DNA from: Hathewaya massiliensis
Lineage (GTDB): Bacteria; Bacillota; Clostridia; Clostridiales; Clostridiaceae
NCBI RefSeq assembly: GCF_902143515.1
Contig: NZ_CABFVD010000001.1
Span: 310,001-374,000, forward strand
Reading direction: 5' to 3'
DNA length: 64,000 nucleotides
Both the position numbers and the translations under genes were made by a program. The notes under the pieces are model-generated. The model did not search any database. It was not told where the DNA came from and saw only the letters and a program-made list of their open reading frames with translations. Positions 9,112 through 17,947 of this stretch are shown here, piece by piece. Within the stretch, counting starts at the first letter, position 1. Every line of letters begins with the position of its first letter.

Positions 9112-9590
9112 TATACTATATTTAGGATAATTCCATAAATGAATATATCACATAACAATAAGGATAAAAAGTATTATTGTGGATATCTATAAGTAAGTTT
9201 TATCTATATACTTATCCGACATAATACGCCCTTCACATTCTATGAGAGCTACTCCTACCAAACCTAAGATTTGATTCCTACTTATCTTTAATTGAGATAA
9301 AAGATAATCAGTCCATGTATAAGTATTCTAAGATTTAATGTAAGAATTTCCTCTTAAACTTAGAGCTATCATTACTAATGTTTTATTATTGTGTCTATTA
9401 TTAATATTCTGTAAAATTACAATATTTTTATATTTTTTCTCTCTTTTATATTTACAACTAGTTCATTATATGATAACATTATATCACAAATAAACTTTTA
9501 GTTATTTTTCAGAAATATGTGAATACAAAGAAAATTAACTAAAGTTTCCTCATCACACCACGTCATAAGCTTGTTCAGTGCCCCCCATTA
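9112..9590 (-). pseudogene. Possible decayed coding sequence in the tcdA-nhaC gap; otherwise no gene
   Basis: About 480 bp without an intact gene. On the minus strand one frame reads as protein-like text over 9205-9460 interrupted by a stop near 9327: before it KTLVMIALSLRGNSYIKS, after it LLSQLKISRNQILGLVG then VALIECEGRIMSDKY, ending at a stop near 9207. A second protein-like stretch, GALNKLMTWCDEETLVNF, lies near 9530-9580 in another register. I cannot assign either to a family. Alternatively 9205-9330 could be a structured RNA leader, since ATACTTAT and ATAAGTAT at its ends pair; it matches no riboswitch I know. Confidence 0.25.
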
Positions 9591-9625
9591 TTGTAATGGT
9601 TGAATAAGTAGTGACACAAATTATT

Positions 9626-9658
9626 AAAGCTCCTTACTGATAAAAGGAGCTCTTTTTT
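9626..9658. terminator. Terminator hairpin downstream of tcdA
   Basis: AAAGCTCCTT and AAGGAGCT arms (9626-9635, 9644-9651). The best T-run (TTTTTT) follows on the plus strand; on the minus strand the tract is TTTAATAATTT, weaker but usable for tcdA. No plus-strand gene precedes it. Confidence 0.6.
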
Positions 9659-9660
9659 AT

Positions 9661-10422
9661 TTAAATATATTCTTCTATTATTTCTTTTATTACTTCCCCA
9701 CCTATTATCATGCCTGCTACTGGTGGAACAAAGGATATGCTTGCAGGAATTTGTCTTTTTTGCGAACATTTTTTGCTTCCTCCATTACATACACATCCTT
9801 CTTTGCATGTAATGGTTTCTTCTATTTTAGGTTTTCTAGGTAGCTCTTCTGAATAAAGAACTTTAACCTTTTCAATTCCTCTTTTTCTTAGTTCATGCCT
9901 CATAACCTTTGCAAGAGGACATACTTTTGTTTTATTTAAAGTAGTTATTTTAAACTTTGTAGGATCTAACTTATTACCAGTACCCATGGAACTAATAATT
10001 TTAATATTATTTTTATAACAATAATCTATAACTTCAATTTTAGAAGAAACTGTATCTATGGCATCTATTACATAATCTACATCCTCTTCTATTATATCCT
10101 TAATATTATCCTTATTTATAAAGCACTGAAGTGGCTTTACATTGCATTTAGGATTAATGCTAAGTATTCTTTCTTTCATAACCTCTACTTTTGCCTTTGA
10201 AATAGTGTCGTAGGTTGCAATAATTTGTCTATTTAAATTAGTAAGACAAACTGTATCATCGTCTACTAAAATTAATTTTCCAACTCCGGCCCTTGCCAAA
10301 GCTTCCGTTGCAAAACTTCCAACACCACCAATTCCTAGCACTACAACTTTGCTATTTTTTAATTTTTCTAAGGCTTCTTTGCCTATTAAAAGTTCTGTTC
10401 TTGATAATGAATGTTGTAACAT
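9661..10422 (-). CDS. tcdA: tRNA threonylcarbamoyladenosine dehydratase (ThiF/E1-like)
   Basis: A 253-residue E1-superfamily enzyme that ATP-dependently dehydrates t6A37 of tRNA to the cyclic form ct6A. The nucleotide loop GIGGVGSFATEALARAGVG (about residues 31-49) and LVDDDTVCLTNLNRQ are diagnostic for the TcdA/CsdL group, as are VIDAIDTVSSK and C-P-L-A. A C-terminal cysteine cluster, CKEGCVCNGGSKKC, is present; cysteines in this region occur in Firmicute members and may bind metal. ATG at 10422 has GAAGGG 9 nt upstream. It is about 44 bp downstream of telA on the same strand and could be co-transcribed with it. Confidence 0.92.
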   Translation of the reverse strand: MLQHSLSRTELLIGKEALEKLKNSKVVVLGIGGVGSFATEALARAGVGKLILVDDDTVCLTNLNRQIIATYDTISKAKVEVMKERILSINPKCNVKPLQCFINKDNIKDIIEEDVDYVIDAIDTVSSKIEVIDYCYKNNIKIISSMGTGNKLDPTKFKITTLNKTKVCPLAKVMRHELRKRGIEKVKVLYSEELPRKPKIEETITCKEGCVCNGGSKKCSQKRQIPASISFVPPVAGMIIGGEVIKEIIEEYI

Positions 10423-10465
10423 AATTTTTTCCCTTCGCTTTAGTTTTTTCTATACTATAAATTTT

Positions 10466-11563
10466 TTATACTATGGATTTTTCTTTTATTTTTTCTTGCA
10501 TATCTTTTAATTTAACTAGGCTTTGTTCTCTTATTTGCTTATTTTCAGCTTCAATTTGCTTTGTTTCGTTTATACCTTCCATTATAGTATTCCATGTGTT
10601 TTCAAGGGTTTCTATTTTAACACTAGAAGAACCCGATAACCTTGCTATATCAATACTTTGAGTTTTTATGTTCTCTGCATTTTTCATAAGTAATTCATTA
10701 GTAGTTTTATCTAATTCACTTAGGGAATCTGCTACTATTTTTTGTCTCTTCAATGCAACCGCCTGAATTACTCCATTTTTAAATATAGGAATAGTTACTA
10801 TAAAAGCTGAATGGATTTTTGATACAAGCTTATAATTTCCTTTTTGAATTAATCTAATTTGTGGAGCTGTTTGAAGAGATACCATTTTTGCCATCTCTAA
10901 ATCATATATTCTTTGCCTTAAAAGTTCTAGGGAATTTTTCATATTCTCCACATTTATAACATCCATTTGATCTCCGCTTGTAGCTGCCTTGCTTTCTAAC
11001 TTAGGTAAAAGATGATTTACTATATCCTGTTCTATAATGTTTCCTGCTGCTATATATTTTTCAAGCTCTCTATAATAATGAACATTTTGTTCGTACATGG
11101 CATCTAACATTAAATTAACATCATTGATATCTTTTTTATATGTGGTAAGTTCTGTATATATTTTATCAATTTCTCCACCTATGGTTTTGTATTTTCCCAT
11201 TATTTTTTCTATAGTTTTAGAAGGCTTGTTAAATAGCTTTTGGAAAAATCCTTGCTTTTCCTCAATGAAATCATTTTTATCAAATCTTTTCATAATTGAA
11301 GAAAGTTGTTTTATCATTTCACTAGAACCTTCTACACTGGAGGTTTTTATAGTTTTTAAAATCCTATCTGAAAACTCTGCTATTTTTACTGCTGGCTCAT
11401 TTCCAAATTCTAGAATAGCATTCCCATCAGAAATATTAACCTTAGTTGTAAGGGCCATAACTTCTTTAGAGTCCTTTAATTCTTCTTTTACCTTGTTAGA
11501 AACCTCCGTCATTTCATTTTCATTTATTTCAATTATTTTGTTATCTGCATTTCCATTTTCCAT
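10466..11563 (-). CDS. telA: Toxic anion resistance protein TelA family
   Basis: A 365-residue, mostly alpha-helical cytoplasmic protein of the TelA family (PF05816), known from tellurite and other toxic-anion or cell-envelope stress loci. The core spans roughly residues 60-345: LEKYIAAGNIIEQDIVNHLLPKLE, then MVSLQTAPQIRLIQKGNYKLVSKIHSA region residues, and NELLMKNAENIKTQSIDIARLSGSS region residues are conserved in this family. AGGAGG lies 8 nt before ATG. It follows yceG by 16 bp, the same partnership as yceG-yceH in Bacillus. No TerD-type gene is present, so actual tellurite resistance is not implied. Confidence 0.9.
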   Translation of the reverse strand: MENGNADNKIIEINENEMTEVSNKVKEELKDSKEVMALTTKVNISDGNAILEFGNEPAVKIAEFSDRILKTIKTSSVEGSSEMIKQLSSIMKRFDKNDFIEEKQGFFQKLFNKPSKTIEKIMGKYKTIGGEIDKIYTELTTYKKDINDVNLMLDAMYEQNVHYYRELEKYIAAGNIIEQDIVNHLLPKLESKAATSGDQMDVINVENMKNSLELLRQRIYDLEMAKMVSLQTAPQIRLIQKGNYKLVSKIHSAFIVTIPIFKNGVIQAVALKRQKIVADSLSELDKTTNELLMKNAENIKTQSIDIARLSGSSSVKIETLENTWNTIMEGINETKQIEAENKQIREQSLVKLKDMQEKIKEKSIV

Positions 11564-11579
11564 GCTTTATTCCTCCTAA

Positions 11580-13205
11580 TTAAATTCCAAAAATTCTTTG
11601 AAACAAGTTCCTCTTCCCTTTAGGCTTCCTAAACTCTAAATTAAAGCTCATTTTATCTAAGGTGTGAATATCATATAACTCCTTATATATATAATTTTCT
11701 ATATCACTATAACCTGAAGGATTAAATATAAATATATCAACCCCCATATAATTTAATAAGGTCAACATTATACAATCTTCCATAGATAAATTCCCATTTT
11801 GCTCATTGTTAAATATAAGAATTTTAGGAACTTCCTCTGAATAATCAAAGCTCTGTAATAATTCTTGAAATCTCTTATCTAAATTATTTATTAAAACAGA
11901 GAATATTTCCACTTGAAAATCCCTAGCATTTTCATTTTGCTTATTATAAATAACAGGATTTAAACATAATTCCTTTATATTCTCACCCAGTGCCCTTTGA
12001 AGTCCTATTCTTAATTCTTTGTAGGGCCACCAATGTGAATTTATCATTTTATCCACATCAAAATATAAACTTTCTTTAGGATATATCTGATTTAACTTAC
12101 CATACTCTAAATGTGTATACTCTATTATAGGAAGCTTATCTATAAATAATGTATTTTTTTCACTTAATACTTTATCTATACTTTTAAAGTACTCTTCTAA
12201 ATCTTCATTAGTCCCAATAACCTTAGCAAATATATTAGGTATATATACAGTATTATCTGCTACTTTCCATTCAGATCTTATACTTCCTTTTTCCTTCATC
12301 CATATAAAGCTCTCTTCATATGTAGTCTTTAAAGTAACTGCTTTTACCTTATAATCTGCAAACTGCCATGGTCTATAAAAATTAGTTTCTTCATTATATA
12401 ATATTTTATCTAACTCTTCTCTTGTCTCATAAGCAGTAGTAGCTATTCTATTTGTAAAACTTTCTGGTAAATCTTTCATATTACAACGCCTTGAATATAA
12501 GACTTCCCTTGAAAACGTATTATATGGATCTATTTTAGAAAAAACTTCATCCTCTTCAGTAGAAAAATATAATACATCTATTCCTAAGGTCCAAAGAAGT
12601 ATTAAAAACAATCCTTCTTCTTCTTTAGCTTTCCCATAATAAATAACTTTAGGATTATATTCTTTATAATCATAGTTTAAAATTAAGCTAGGAATATATA
12701 AATTAATCCAATAAACTAAAAATGCCAAAATTTCATTTAATCTTATATCTTCCTTAATTATATTTTTATAATATTCTAAGACTACCTTTAGGTTGTTTTT
12801 TATTTGATCTTTAAAATATATATTCTTTATATTTGCAAATAAGTTATTTTCCTCTGCTTTCTGTATCAAAAAGCTTATATCATTTATAAGGTTTTCTTCC
12901 TTCATATTGCAAAGTACACTTTGAACCTTTATGCCTACATCTCTTTTAAAGCCAGACGAAACACTTAAATACAAAGTTCCTAAAAACATAAGTTCTTTGT
13001 GGGTTCTTATAATCTCATCAAAATATTCTTCTTCATTTTCCTTTATTCCTATAAATCTATAAAAATAAGCTGGAATTTTGACCACATTTGAACTAATCTT
13101 ATATCCTTTTCTCTGTGTTAAAGGAGTTTTTAGTGCCTCCCAAATTTTGTCATCTAATTGTAGGTTATTTGCATTTATTTGCATATTACTTACTGTAGCT
13201 TTCAT
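11580..13205 (-). CDS. YceG family protein (TelA-associated, ter-type stress module)
   Basis: A 541-residue soluble protein matching the YceG_bac family (PF14266), which is found next to TelA and, in larger loci, with TerD and TerY. The domain appears duplicated: R-P-W-Q-F-A-D-Y near residue 285 and H-W-W-P-Y-K-E-L near 390 occupy similar places, and two regions resemble each other (NVVKIPAYFYRFIGI near 40 and NTVYIPNIFAKVIGT near 320). Late segments YSEEVPKILIFNNEQNGNL and GVDIFIFNPSGYSDIENYI are typical. Biochemical role unknown; comparative work has called these loci a biosynthetic-like module. AAGGGTG precedes the ATG. First gene of the yceG-telA unit. Confidence 0.82.
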   Translation of the reverse strand: MKATVSNMQINANNLQLDDKIWEALKTPLTQRKGYKISSNVVKIPAYFYRFIGIKENEEEYFDEIIRTHKELMFLGTLYLSVSSGFKRDVGIKVQSVLCNMKEENLINDISFLIQKAEENNLFANIKNIYFKDQIKNNLKVVLEYYKNIIKEDIRLNEILAFLVYWINLYIPSLILNYDYKEYNPKVIYYGKAKEEEGLFLILLWTLGIDVLYFSTEEDEVFSKIDPYNTFSREVLYSRRCNMKDLPESFTNRIATTAYETREELDKILYNEETNFYRPWQFADYKVKAVTLKTTYEESFIWMKEKGSIRSEWKVADNTVYIPNIFAKVIGTNEDLEEYFKSIDKVLSEKNTLFIDKLPIIEYTHLEYGKLNQIYPKESLYFDVDKMINSHWWPYKELRIGLQRALGENIKELCLNPVIYNKQNENARDFQVEIFSVLINNLDKRFQELLQSFDYSEEVPKILIFNNEQNGNLSMEDCIMLTLLNYMGVDIFIFNPSGYSDIENYIYKELYDIHTLDKMSFNLEFRKPKGKRNLFQRIFGI

Positions 13206-13324
13206 CTAAATTCACCCTTCAAATACCCTTAGTTTTATATTATATAGTATACCATATTACTTATTATTAATTAAATTAAATTTCCCCTGACCCCATTGAA
13301 AAAACTTAATTATAAAAGTTAACT

Positions 13325-13370
13325 TTTTATAAAACCCTGCTAAAATAAAAATTAGCAGGGTTTTAATATG
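13325..13370 (-). terminator. Terminator after the SPFH gene
   Basis: Perfect 13-bp stem, AAAACCCTGCTAA with its complement (13331-13343, 13352-13364), followed on the minus strand by a T-run. It closes the nfeD-SPFH unit. Confidence 0.85.
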
Positions 13371-13385
13371 TCTATTTATTTTTTA

Positions 13386-14333
13386 CTATTTATTTTCTTT
13401 ACTGCCCTTTAGCATTTCCCCAATAGCCGCTATACTACCTAAGCTTGATAGAGTTTCATTAGGTAATATTAACTTATTAGCTGGGTTCTTAGCCATCTCT
13501 TTTAGAGCATCTACTTGTTTTAAAGCTATTATAGTTTCATTTGTTCCTGATTCTATTATAGCCTTGTTTACTTTTTGTATTGCTTCTGCCTCTGCTTCTG
13601 CAATAGCTTCTATAGCTCTAGCTTTACCTTCAGCCTCTAATAGTTGTGATTCTTTAAGTCCTTCTGCTCTTCTAATATTAGCTTCTTTTGCAGCTTCAGC
13701 TTCAAGTATTTTAGCTTGCTTTTCTCCTTCAGCTCTAGCAATTTCACTTTGCTTTTGTCCTTCAGCTTGAAGAATTATAGCTCTCTTATCTCTTTCAGCC
13801 CTCATTTGCTTTTCCATAGCTTGTTGAATTTCAGCTGGTGGAATTATATTTTTAATTTCAACAGAAAGAATTTTTATACCATAAGCATCTGTTATCTCAT
13901 CTATAATCTCTAAAAGCTTTGAGTTTATCTTATCTCTACCTGATAAAACTTCATCAAGACTCATATCACCAACTATGTTTCTCATGTTAGTAATAGTTGA
14001 ATAAACAATACCTGACTTATAATCTTCAATATTGTATACAGCATCTCTTGGATTTAAAACTTTGTAGAATATAACATTGTCTATAGAAATCTTTACATTA
14101 TCCTTAGTAATAACACTTTGAGGTTGTATGTCTAATATTTGTTGTTTTGTAGAAATTTTCTTTCTAACAAAATCAGCAAAAGGTATTGTAGTGTGCCATC
14201 CTGGTTCTAAGGTTCTATGATATTGACCAAACCTTTCAACTATATAAACATATCCTGTATTAACAACTTTAATTGATGATAAAACAGCTAATATAACTAA
14301 AACTGAAATTACTATTAATATTATAAATCCCAT
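13386..14333 (-). CDS. SPFH/band 7 membrane protein (stomatin/paraslipin type)
   Basis: A 315-residue protein with one N-terminal membrane segment (residues 1-22), an SPFH/PHB domain (YVYIVERFGQYHRTLEPGWH near 28 through about 190), and a long Ala/Glu-rich coiled coil (about 185-265; repeated A-E-G-E-K-Q-A units) that drives oligomerisation. Such slipins form membrane microdomain scaffolds, often partnered with an NfeD protein and sometimes an integral protease. Here an NfeD gene lies 21 bp upstream in the same operon, so the two almost surely act together. AGGAGG precedes the ATG. Confidence 0.94.
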   Translation of the reverse strand: MGFIILIVISVLVILAVLSSIKVVNTGYVYIVERFGQYHRTLEPGWHTTIPFADFVRKKISTKQQILDIQPQSVITKDNVKISIDNVIFYKVLNPRDAVYNIEDYKSGIVYSTITNMRNIVGDMSLDEVLSGRDKINSKLLEIIDEITDAYGIKILSVEIKNIIPPAEIQQAMEKQMRAERDKRAIILQAEGQKQSEIARAEGEKQAKILEAEAAKEANIRRAEGLKESQLLEAEGKARAIEAIAEAEAEAIQKVNKAIIESGTNETIIALKQVDALKEMAKNPANKLILPNETLSSLGSIAAIGEMLKGSKENK

Positions 14334-14354
14334 ATGTTCTCCTCCTAATATAAT

Positions 14355-14783
14355 TTATATTTTTTTAACTAAAAATTTATTTCCGTCTATACCTATAATT
14401 TCAAATTTCTCACCTTTTTCTATATTCCCCCCTTTATTGACTACACTCCAATATATTCCGTCAATTTTAATATTAGCCTTATTTTTTATATTTTCTTCTG
14501 CAATAAACTCTCTTCCAATATAAGTTTCTTCCATAGTTTTTAAAGCATTAACTGATTTTCTTGTTATTTTCTTTGCTGCTGGATATCCAATAATAAGTCC
14601 AATTGCACTAACTAATATAAAAGTAATAATTTGAATAGAGTTTGAAGCACCTAAACTTAAACCAACTAAGGACACAATACCTCCAATAGCAAACCATACA
14701 AATAAAATAGAACTTGTAAAAATATCTATAAGTATAGCTACTAAAGAAATACTTACCCATAATAAAAGCATCCCCCATTCCAT
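14355..14783 (-). CDS. NfeD family protein
   Basis: A 142-residue protein with about three membrane spans (residues 5-75) and a C-terminal OB-fold domain (about 85-140; G-R-E-F-I-A-E-E-N-I and G-D-G/I-D-G-N-K-F strand pattern). This is the short NfeD form lacking the ClpP-like protease domain. Short NfeD proteins bind the SPFH partner encoded next door. Strong GGGGAGGTGAGG upstream. The leader upstream resembles the clpB leader (see findings). Confidence 0.92.
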   Translation of the reverse strand: MEWGMLLLWVSISLVAILIDIFTSSILFVWFAIGGIVSLVGLSLGASNSIQIITFILVSAIGLIIGYPAAKKITRKSVNALKTMEETYIGREFIAEENIKNKANIKIDGIYWSVVNKGGNIEKGEKFEIIGIDGNKFLVKKI

Positions 14784-15222
14784 TATTCCTCACCTCCCCT
14801 ATATAAATATTACTGAAAATTTATCCCATGGCTATATGCTCTAAAACTCCCTCTGAATCTAGAAACTCTGTTTATTGATATTATAATACAGTTTTTAATC
14901 ATATTTTAAAAGTTTGATTTAGACTCTTAAAGTGATATTTAATACCTCTTTTAGTTGTTTTTCTAATTATTTTATTACTTTTCTTAGTAAAGCTTTTTTA
15001 TACTACATTATACTCTTACTTATAAGTTAATTATATATATGTTATTATATAATGTGTATATAATAGGCTCCTATACCTATTATAGAATAGATTGCTTATA
15101 TATATTATTATATAAGTATTATTGTATAATTGTAATAAGTGCTATAATAATTTTAAAATTATATTTATCTTTTATTATATCAAAATATTTTATAATTTTG
15201 CAAAGGAAGGTAGTGAATTAAC
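14784..15222. other. Divergent intergenic region, nfeD/nadE
   Basis: About 440 bp, extremely A+T-rich, no ORF. The nfeD-proximal part (about 14835-14895) carries, on the minus strand, TATTATAATA, AAACAGAGTTT and TTCAGAGGGAGT in the order also seen upstream of clpB. The nadE-proximal part has an 8-bp inverted repeat ATAATAGG/CCTATTAT at 15060-15083 that could be an operator; it does not match an NAD-repressor site I can name. Confidence 0.4.
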
Positions 15223-17154
15223 ATGAAAGTTCCCTTTATAAAAGTAGCCTCTAGTTGTCCTAAAATTAAGGTATCAGAAGTTAGTTATAATATAAAAAAT
15301 ATAGAATCTTGCATAAAAGAAGCTTTTGAAAATAATTCTAAATTAATAGTTTTTCCTGAACTCTCTATTACCTCCTATACTTGTAGTGATTTGTTTTTTC
15401 AGCATAAATTATTAAATGAATCTAATGAAGCACTAAAAAAATTATGTGATGTTTCCTTAAATAAAGACATTTTAATTTCAGTTGGTGCACCTATTCTGTA
15501 TGAAGATAATTTATATAATTGCGCTATAATTATTCATGAGGGTAAAATTCTTGGAATTGTGCCAAAGAGTTATTTGCCTAATTATAGTGAATTCTATGAA
15601 AAACGTTGGTTCAGGGAAGGTTTAGATATTAAAAATTCTTATATAGATTTAGACTTTCAAAAAGAAATCCCTTTTGGTACAGATTTAATTTTTTCATATG
15701 AAAATGTAAATATTTTCTTTGAAATATGTGAAGATCTTTGGGTTACAATACCGCCTAGTTCTTATGCTTCCTTATATGGTGCAAATATTATATGTAATCT
15801 CTCTGCTTCAAATGAATTGGTTAGTAAGTATGAATATAGAAAAGACTTAATAAAAAATCAAAGTGCTCGTTGCATGTGTTCTTATGTATATTCTTCTTCT
15901 GGAGTCCATGAATCTTCAACAGATTTAACTTTTAGTGGCCATTTAATTATAACAGAAAATGGCTCTGTATTAAATGAAAATAAAAGGTTTAATCGTGAAA
16001 ATGAAGTTATATACTCTATAATAGATTTAGATAGAATTTCAGGGGAAAGATTAAAAAATACTAGCTTTAGAAATAGCAATAATTTAAATTTAAATTTTAG
16101 AAAAATAAAAGTTCATTTTAAGGATACTTCCCTTAATAACTTTGATCGTCCTATTGATAAGCATCCTTTTATACCAAAGAACGAAAAAGTTATGGAAGAT
16201 CGTTGTGAAGAAATTTTAAACATTCAAAGTTCGGCTCTTGCTAAACGTTTAGAGCATACTAAAATGGATAAAGTAATACTTGGAATATCTGGTGGTCTAG
16301 ATTCAACTCTAGCACTTATAGTTGCAGTTAAAACCTTTGATTTATTAAATATACCTCATGAAAATATAATTACAATTACAATGCCTAGCTTTGGAACCAC
16401 TGATAGAACCTATAATAATGCTATAGAGCTTTGTAAAGATTTAGGAACTACCTTAAAAGAAATAAATATTGTAGAGGCTTGTTTAAAGCATTTTCAAGAT
16501 ATAGGTCATGATCCTGAAGTTCATGATGTTACATATGAAAATGTTCAAGCAAGGGAAAGAACCCAAATATTAATGGATATTGCTAATAAAAACTCTGCCC
16601 TATTAATAGGAACTGGGGATCTATCAGAATTAGCTTTAGGCTGGTGTACCTATAATGGAGATCATATGTCCATGTATGCTGTTAACACCTCAATACCTAA
16701 AACCTTAGTTAGATATTTAGTAAAATATGCTGCCTTATATTCAGAGGAATTTAAGAAATGTAAGGATATATTAATTGATATTTTAGATACTCCAGTAAGT
16801 CCTGAATTACTTCCTAAGGATAGCGAAGGGAATATAGTACAAAAAACAGAGGATATTGTGGGACCTTATGAATTACATGACTTTTTCCTATATCATCTTA
16901 TGAAAGAAGGGGCTTCTCCTGAAAGGATTTACTTCTTAGCAAAAGAAGCATTTAAAGAAGTTTATGATAATGAAACCATAAAAAAATGGTTGGATAAATT
17001 TTTAGTCAGATTCTTTACTCAACAGTTTAAACGTTCAGCCTTACCTGATGGACCAAAGGTTGGTAGCATAAGTCTCTCTCCAAGAGGAGACCTTAAAATG
17101 CCTTCTGATGCTAGTTATGTAGATTTTTTAGACTATGCTAGTGGAAAATATTAA
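15223..17154 (+). CDS. nadE: Glutamine-dependent NAD(+) synthetase
   Basis: A 643-residue two-domain enzyme that amidates NaAD to NAD+. The N-terminal nitrilase-type glutaminase (about 1-280) shows the Glu of FPELSI, the Lys of VPKSYLPNY and the Cys of FFEICEDLW, so ammonia comes from glutamine. The C-terminal synthetase (about 330-643) has the PP-loop GISGGLDSTLALI near 355 and GTGDLSELALGW. Length is within the long, glutamine-dependent class. Start at the ATG following GGAAGGTAG, spaced slightly widely. Transcribed alone on the plus strand, with a strong terminator after a repeat remnant. Confidence 0.97.
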   Translation: MKVPFIKVASSCPKIKVSEVSYNIKNIESCIKEAFENNSKLIVFPELSITSYTCSDLFFQHKLLNESNEALKKLCDVSLNKDILISVGAPILYEDNLYNCAIIIHEGKILGIVPKSYLPNYSEFYEKRWFREGLDIKNSYIDLDFQKEIPFGTDLIFSYENVNIFFEICEDLWVTIPPSSYASLYGANIICNLSASNELVSKYEYRKDLIKNQSARCMCSYVYSSSGVHESSTDLTFSGHLIITENGSVLNENKRFNRENEVIYSIIDLDRISGERLKNTSFRNSNNLNLNFRKIKVHFKDTSLNNFDRPIDKHPFIPKNEKVMEDRCEEILNIQSSALAKRLEHTKMDKVILGISGGLDSTLALIVAVKTFDLLNIPHENIITITMPSFGTTDRTYNNAIELCKDLGTTLKEINIVEACLKHFQDIGHDPEVHDVTYENVQARERTQILMDIANKNSALLIGTGDLSELALGWCTYNGDHMSMYAVNTSIPKTLVRYLVKYAALYSEEFKKCKDILIDILDTPVSPELLPKDSEGNIVQKTEDIVGPYELHDFFLYHLMKEGASPERIYFLAKEAFKEVYDNETIKKWLDKFLVRFFTQQFKRSALPDGPKVGSISLSPRGDLKMPSDASYVDFLDYASGKY

Positions 17155-17157
17155 TAT

Positions 17158-17212
17158 AAAAATTACTTCATCACTTAACCATCATATGGACAAAAACATC
17201 TAATAAAGTTAT
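17158..17212. repeat. Eroded fragment of repeat family A
   Basis: ACTTCATCACT followed by AACCATCATATGGACAAAAAC and ATCTAATAAAG resembles the left-inner block and the right terminus of the 225-bp family A repeat joined directly, as if the middle were deleted. It lies immediately after the nadE stop. Confidence 0.45.
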
Positions 17213-17257
17213 TTTGAAAATATATGTAATTAAAAAAATCTAATACATCATAAGAAT

Positions 17258-17330
17258 AAATAGTAGAAAAACCATGGATAAATAGGAAATAACCTTCCCT
17301 TTTATCCATGATTTATTTACTATTTATTTA
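17258..17330 (+). terminator. Terminator of nadE
   Basis: Nested inverted repeat: CATGGATAAA with TTTATCCATG (17273-17282, 17301-17310), flanked by AAATAGTA with TACTATTT (17258-17265, 17318-17325), then a T/A-rich tract. Confidence 0.65.
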
Positions 17331-17419
17331 CCTGCAAGTTTATTAAAAATCTATTAGAAAATCTAGCTACTATATAATATTTATATATAAATATTTGCAC
17401 TAAGGCATGTTATAAAATT

Positions 17420-17842
17420 TTATCTATATATATCTACTAAAAGCCCTGTAATTTCATCAATGGTAGCAGCTATGTTTAAACTCTCTTTTTCCTCTTTTAG
17501 TAAACCTTCAGTTAATTCCTCTAATTTTTGATCTATAGTCTCTACAGTAATAAAATATCCCGCTTGCCAAAAACTAATATCTTTTTTTACACTATACATA
17601 TATTCTAGCACAGATTCAAGATACTCCCTTATAAGATTTTTATATGCCTTTACATCAGCATAACACTTAGTTATAGCAAGTCTATTCCCTTTTTTCTTTA
17701 TACTTTCAAATAACTTTTTAAGTTCCTCTTCTGACTTCTTTTGTTTTGCAAAGTTCATACTATTAGAAAAATCTTTTTTCTCAGTAACCTTCTTAGTTTC
17801 AGTTCTTATTTCTCTACTTCCGGTAATTCTTCCTATTTCCAA
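17420..17842 (-). CDS. yaaR: YaaR family protein (DUF327)
   Basis: A 140-residue, highly charged helical protein of the YaaR/DUF327 family (PF03885). The conserved stretch FESIKKKGNRLAITKCYADV, then YKNLIREYLESVL and the G-L-L-V-D-I-Y-R ending match the family closely. Members are widespread in Firmicutes; function is unknown. Start is TTG at 17842, with GAGGTG 5 nt upstream. Monocistronic. Elsewhere yaaR is often in a recR/tmk/holB cluster; those genes are not here. Confidence 0.9.
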   Translation of the reverse strand: MEIGRITGSREIRTETKKVTEKKDFSNSMNFAKQKKSEEELKKLFESIKKKGNRLAITKCYADVKAYKNLIREYLESVLEYMYSVKKDISFWQAGYFITVETIDQKLEELTEGLLKEEKESLNIAATIDEITGLLVDIYR

Positions 17843-17914
17843 AATATCACCTCAATTCTCCTATATATTTTCCCTTACTATAATTATATCTTAAACCAAT
17901 AAAATCTCTATATC

Positions 17915-17947
17915 AATAGAAAAAAAGCATAGTTTACAACTATGCTT
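17915..17947 (-). terminator. Terminator of the MATE gene, overlapping its stop codon
   Basis: AAGCATAGTT/AACTATGCTT stem (17925-17934, 17938-17947) followed by seven T on the minus strand. The stem's right part includes the last codons of the MATE gene. Confidence 0.85.

Noticed and set aside
9205-9330. Lysine riboswitch or T-box ahead of nhaC
   Set aside because: NhaC-type genes can have these, but AGAGGTGC, GTCGCCGAAG and the T-box GGGTGGNACCGCG are all missing.
11097-11579. Plus-strand open frame opposite telA
   Set aside because: Antisense shadow of telA with no Shine-Dalgarno and composition typical of complementary coding strand.
10466-13205. Complete tellurite-resistance (ter) operon
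   Set aside because: Only TelA and YceG are present; TerD-family genes are missing.
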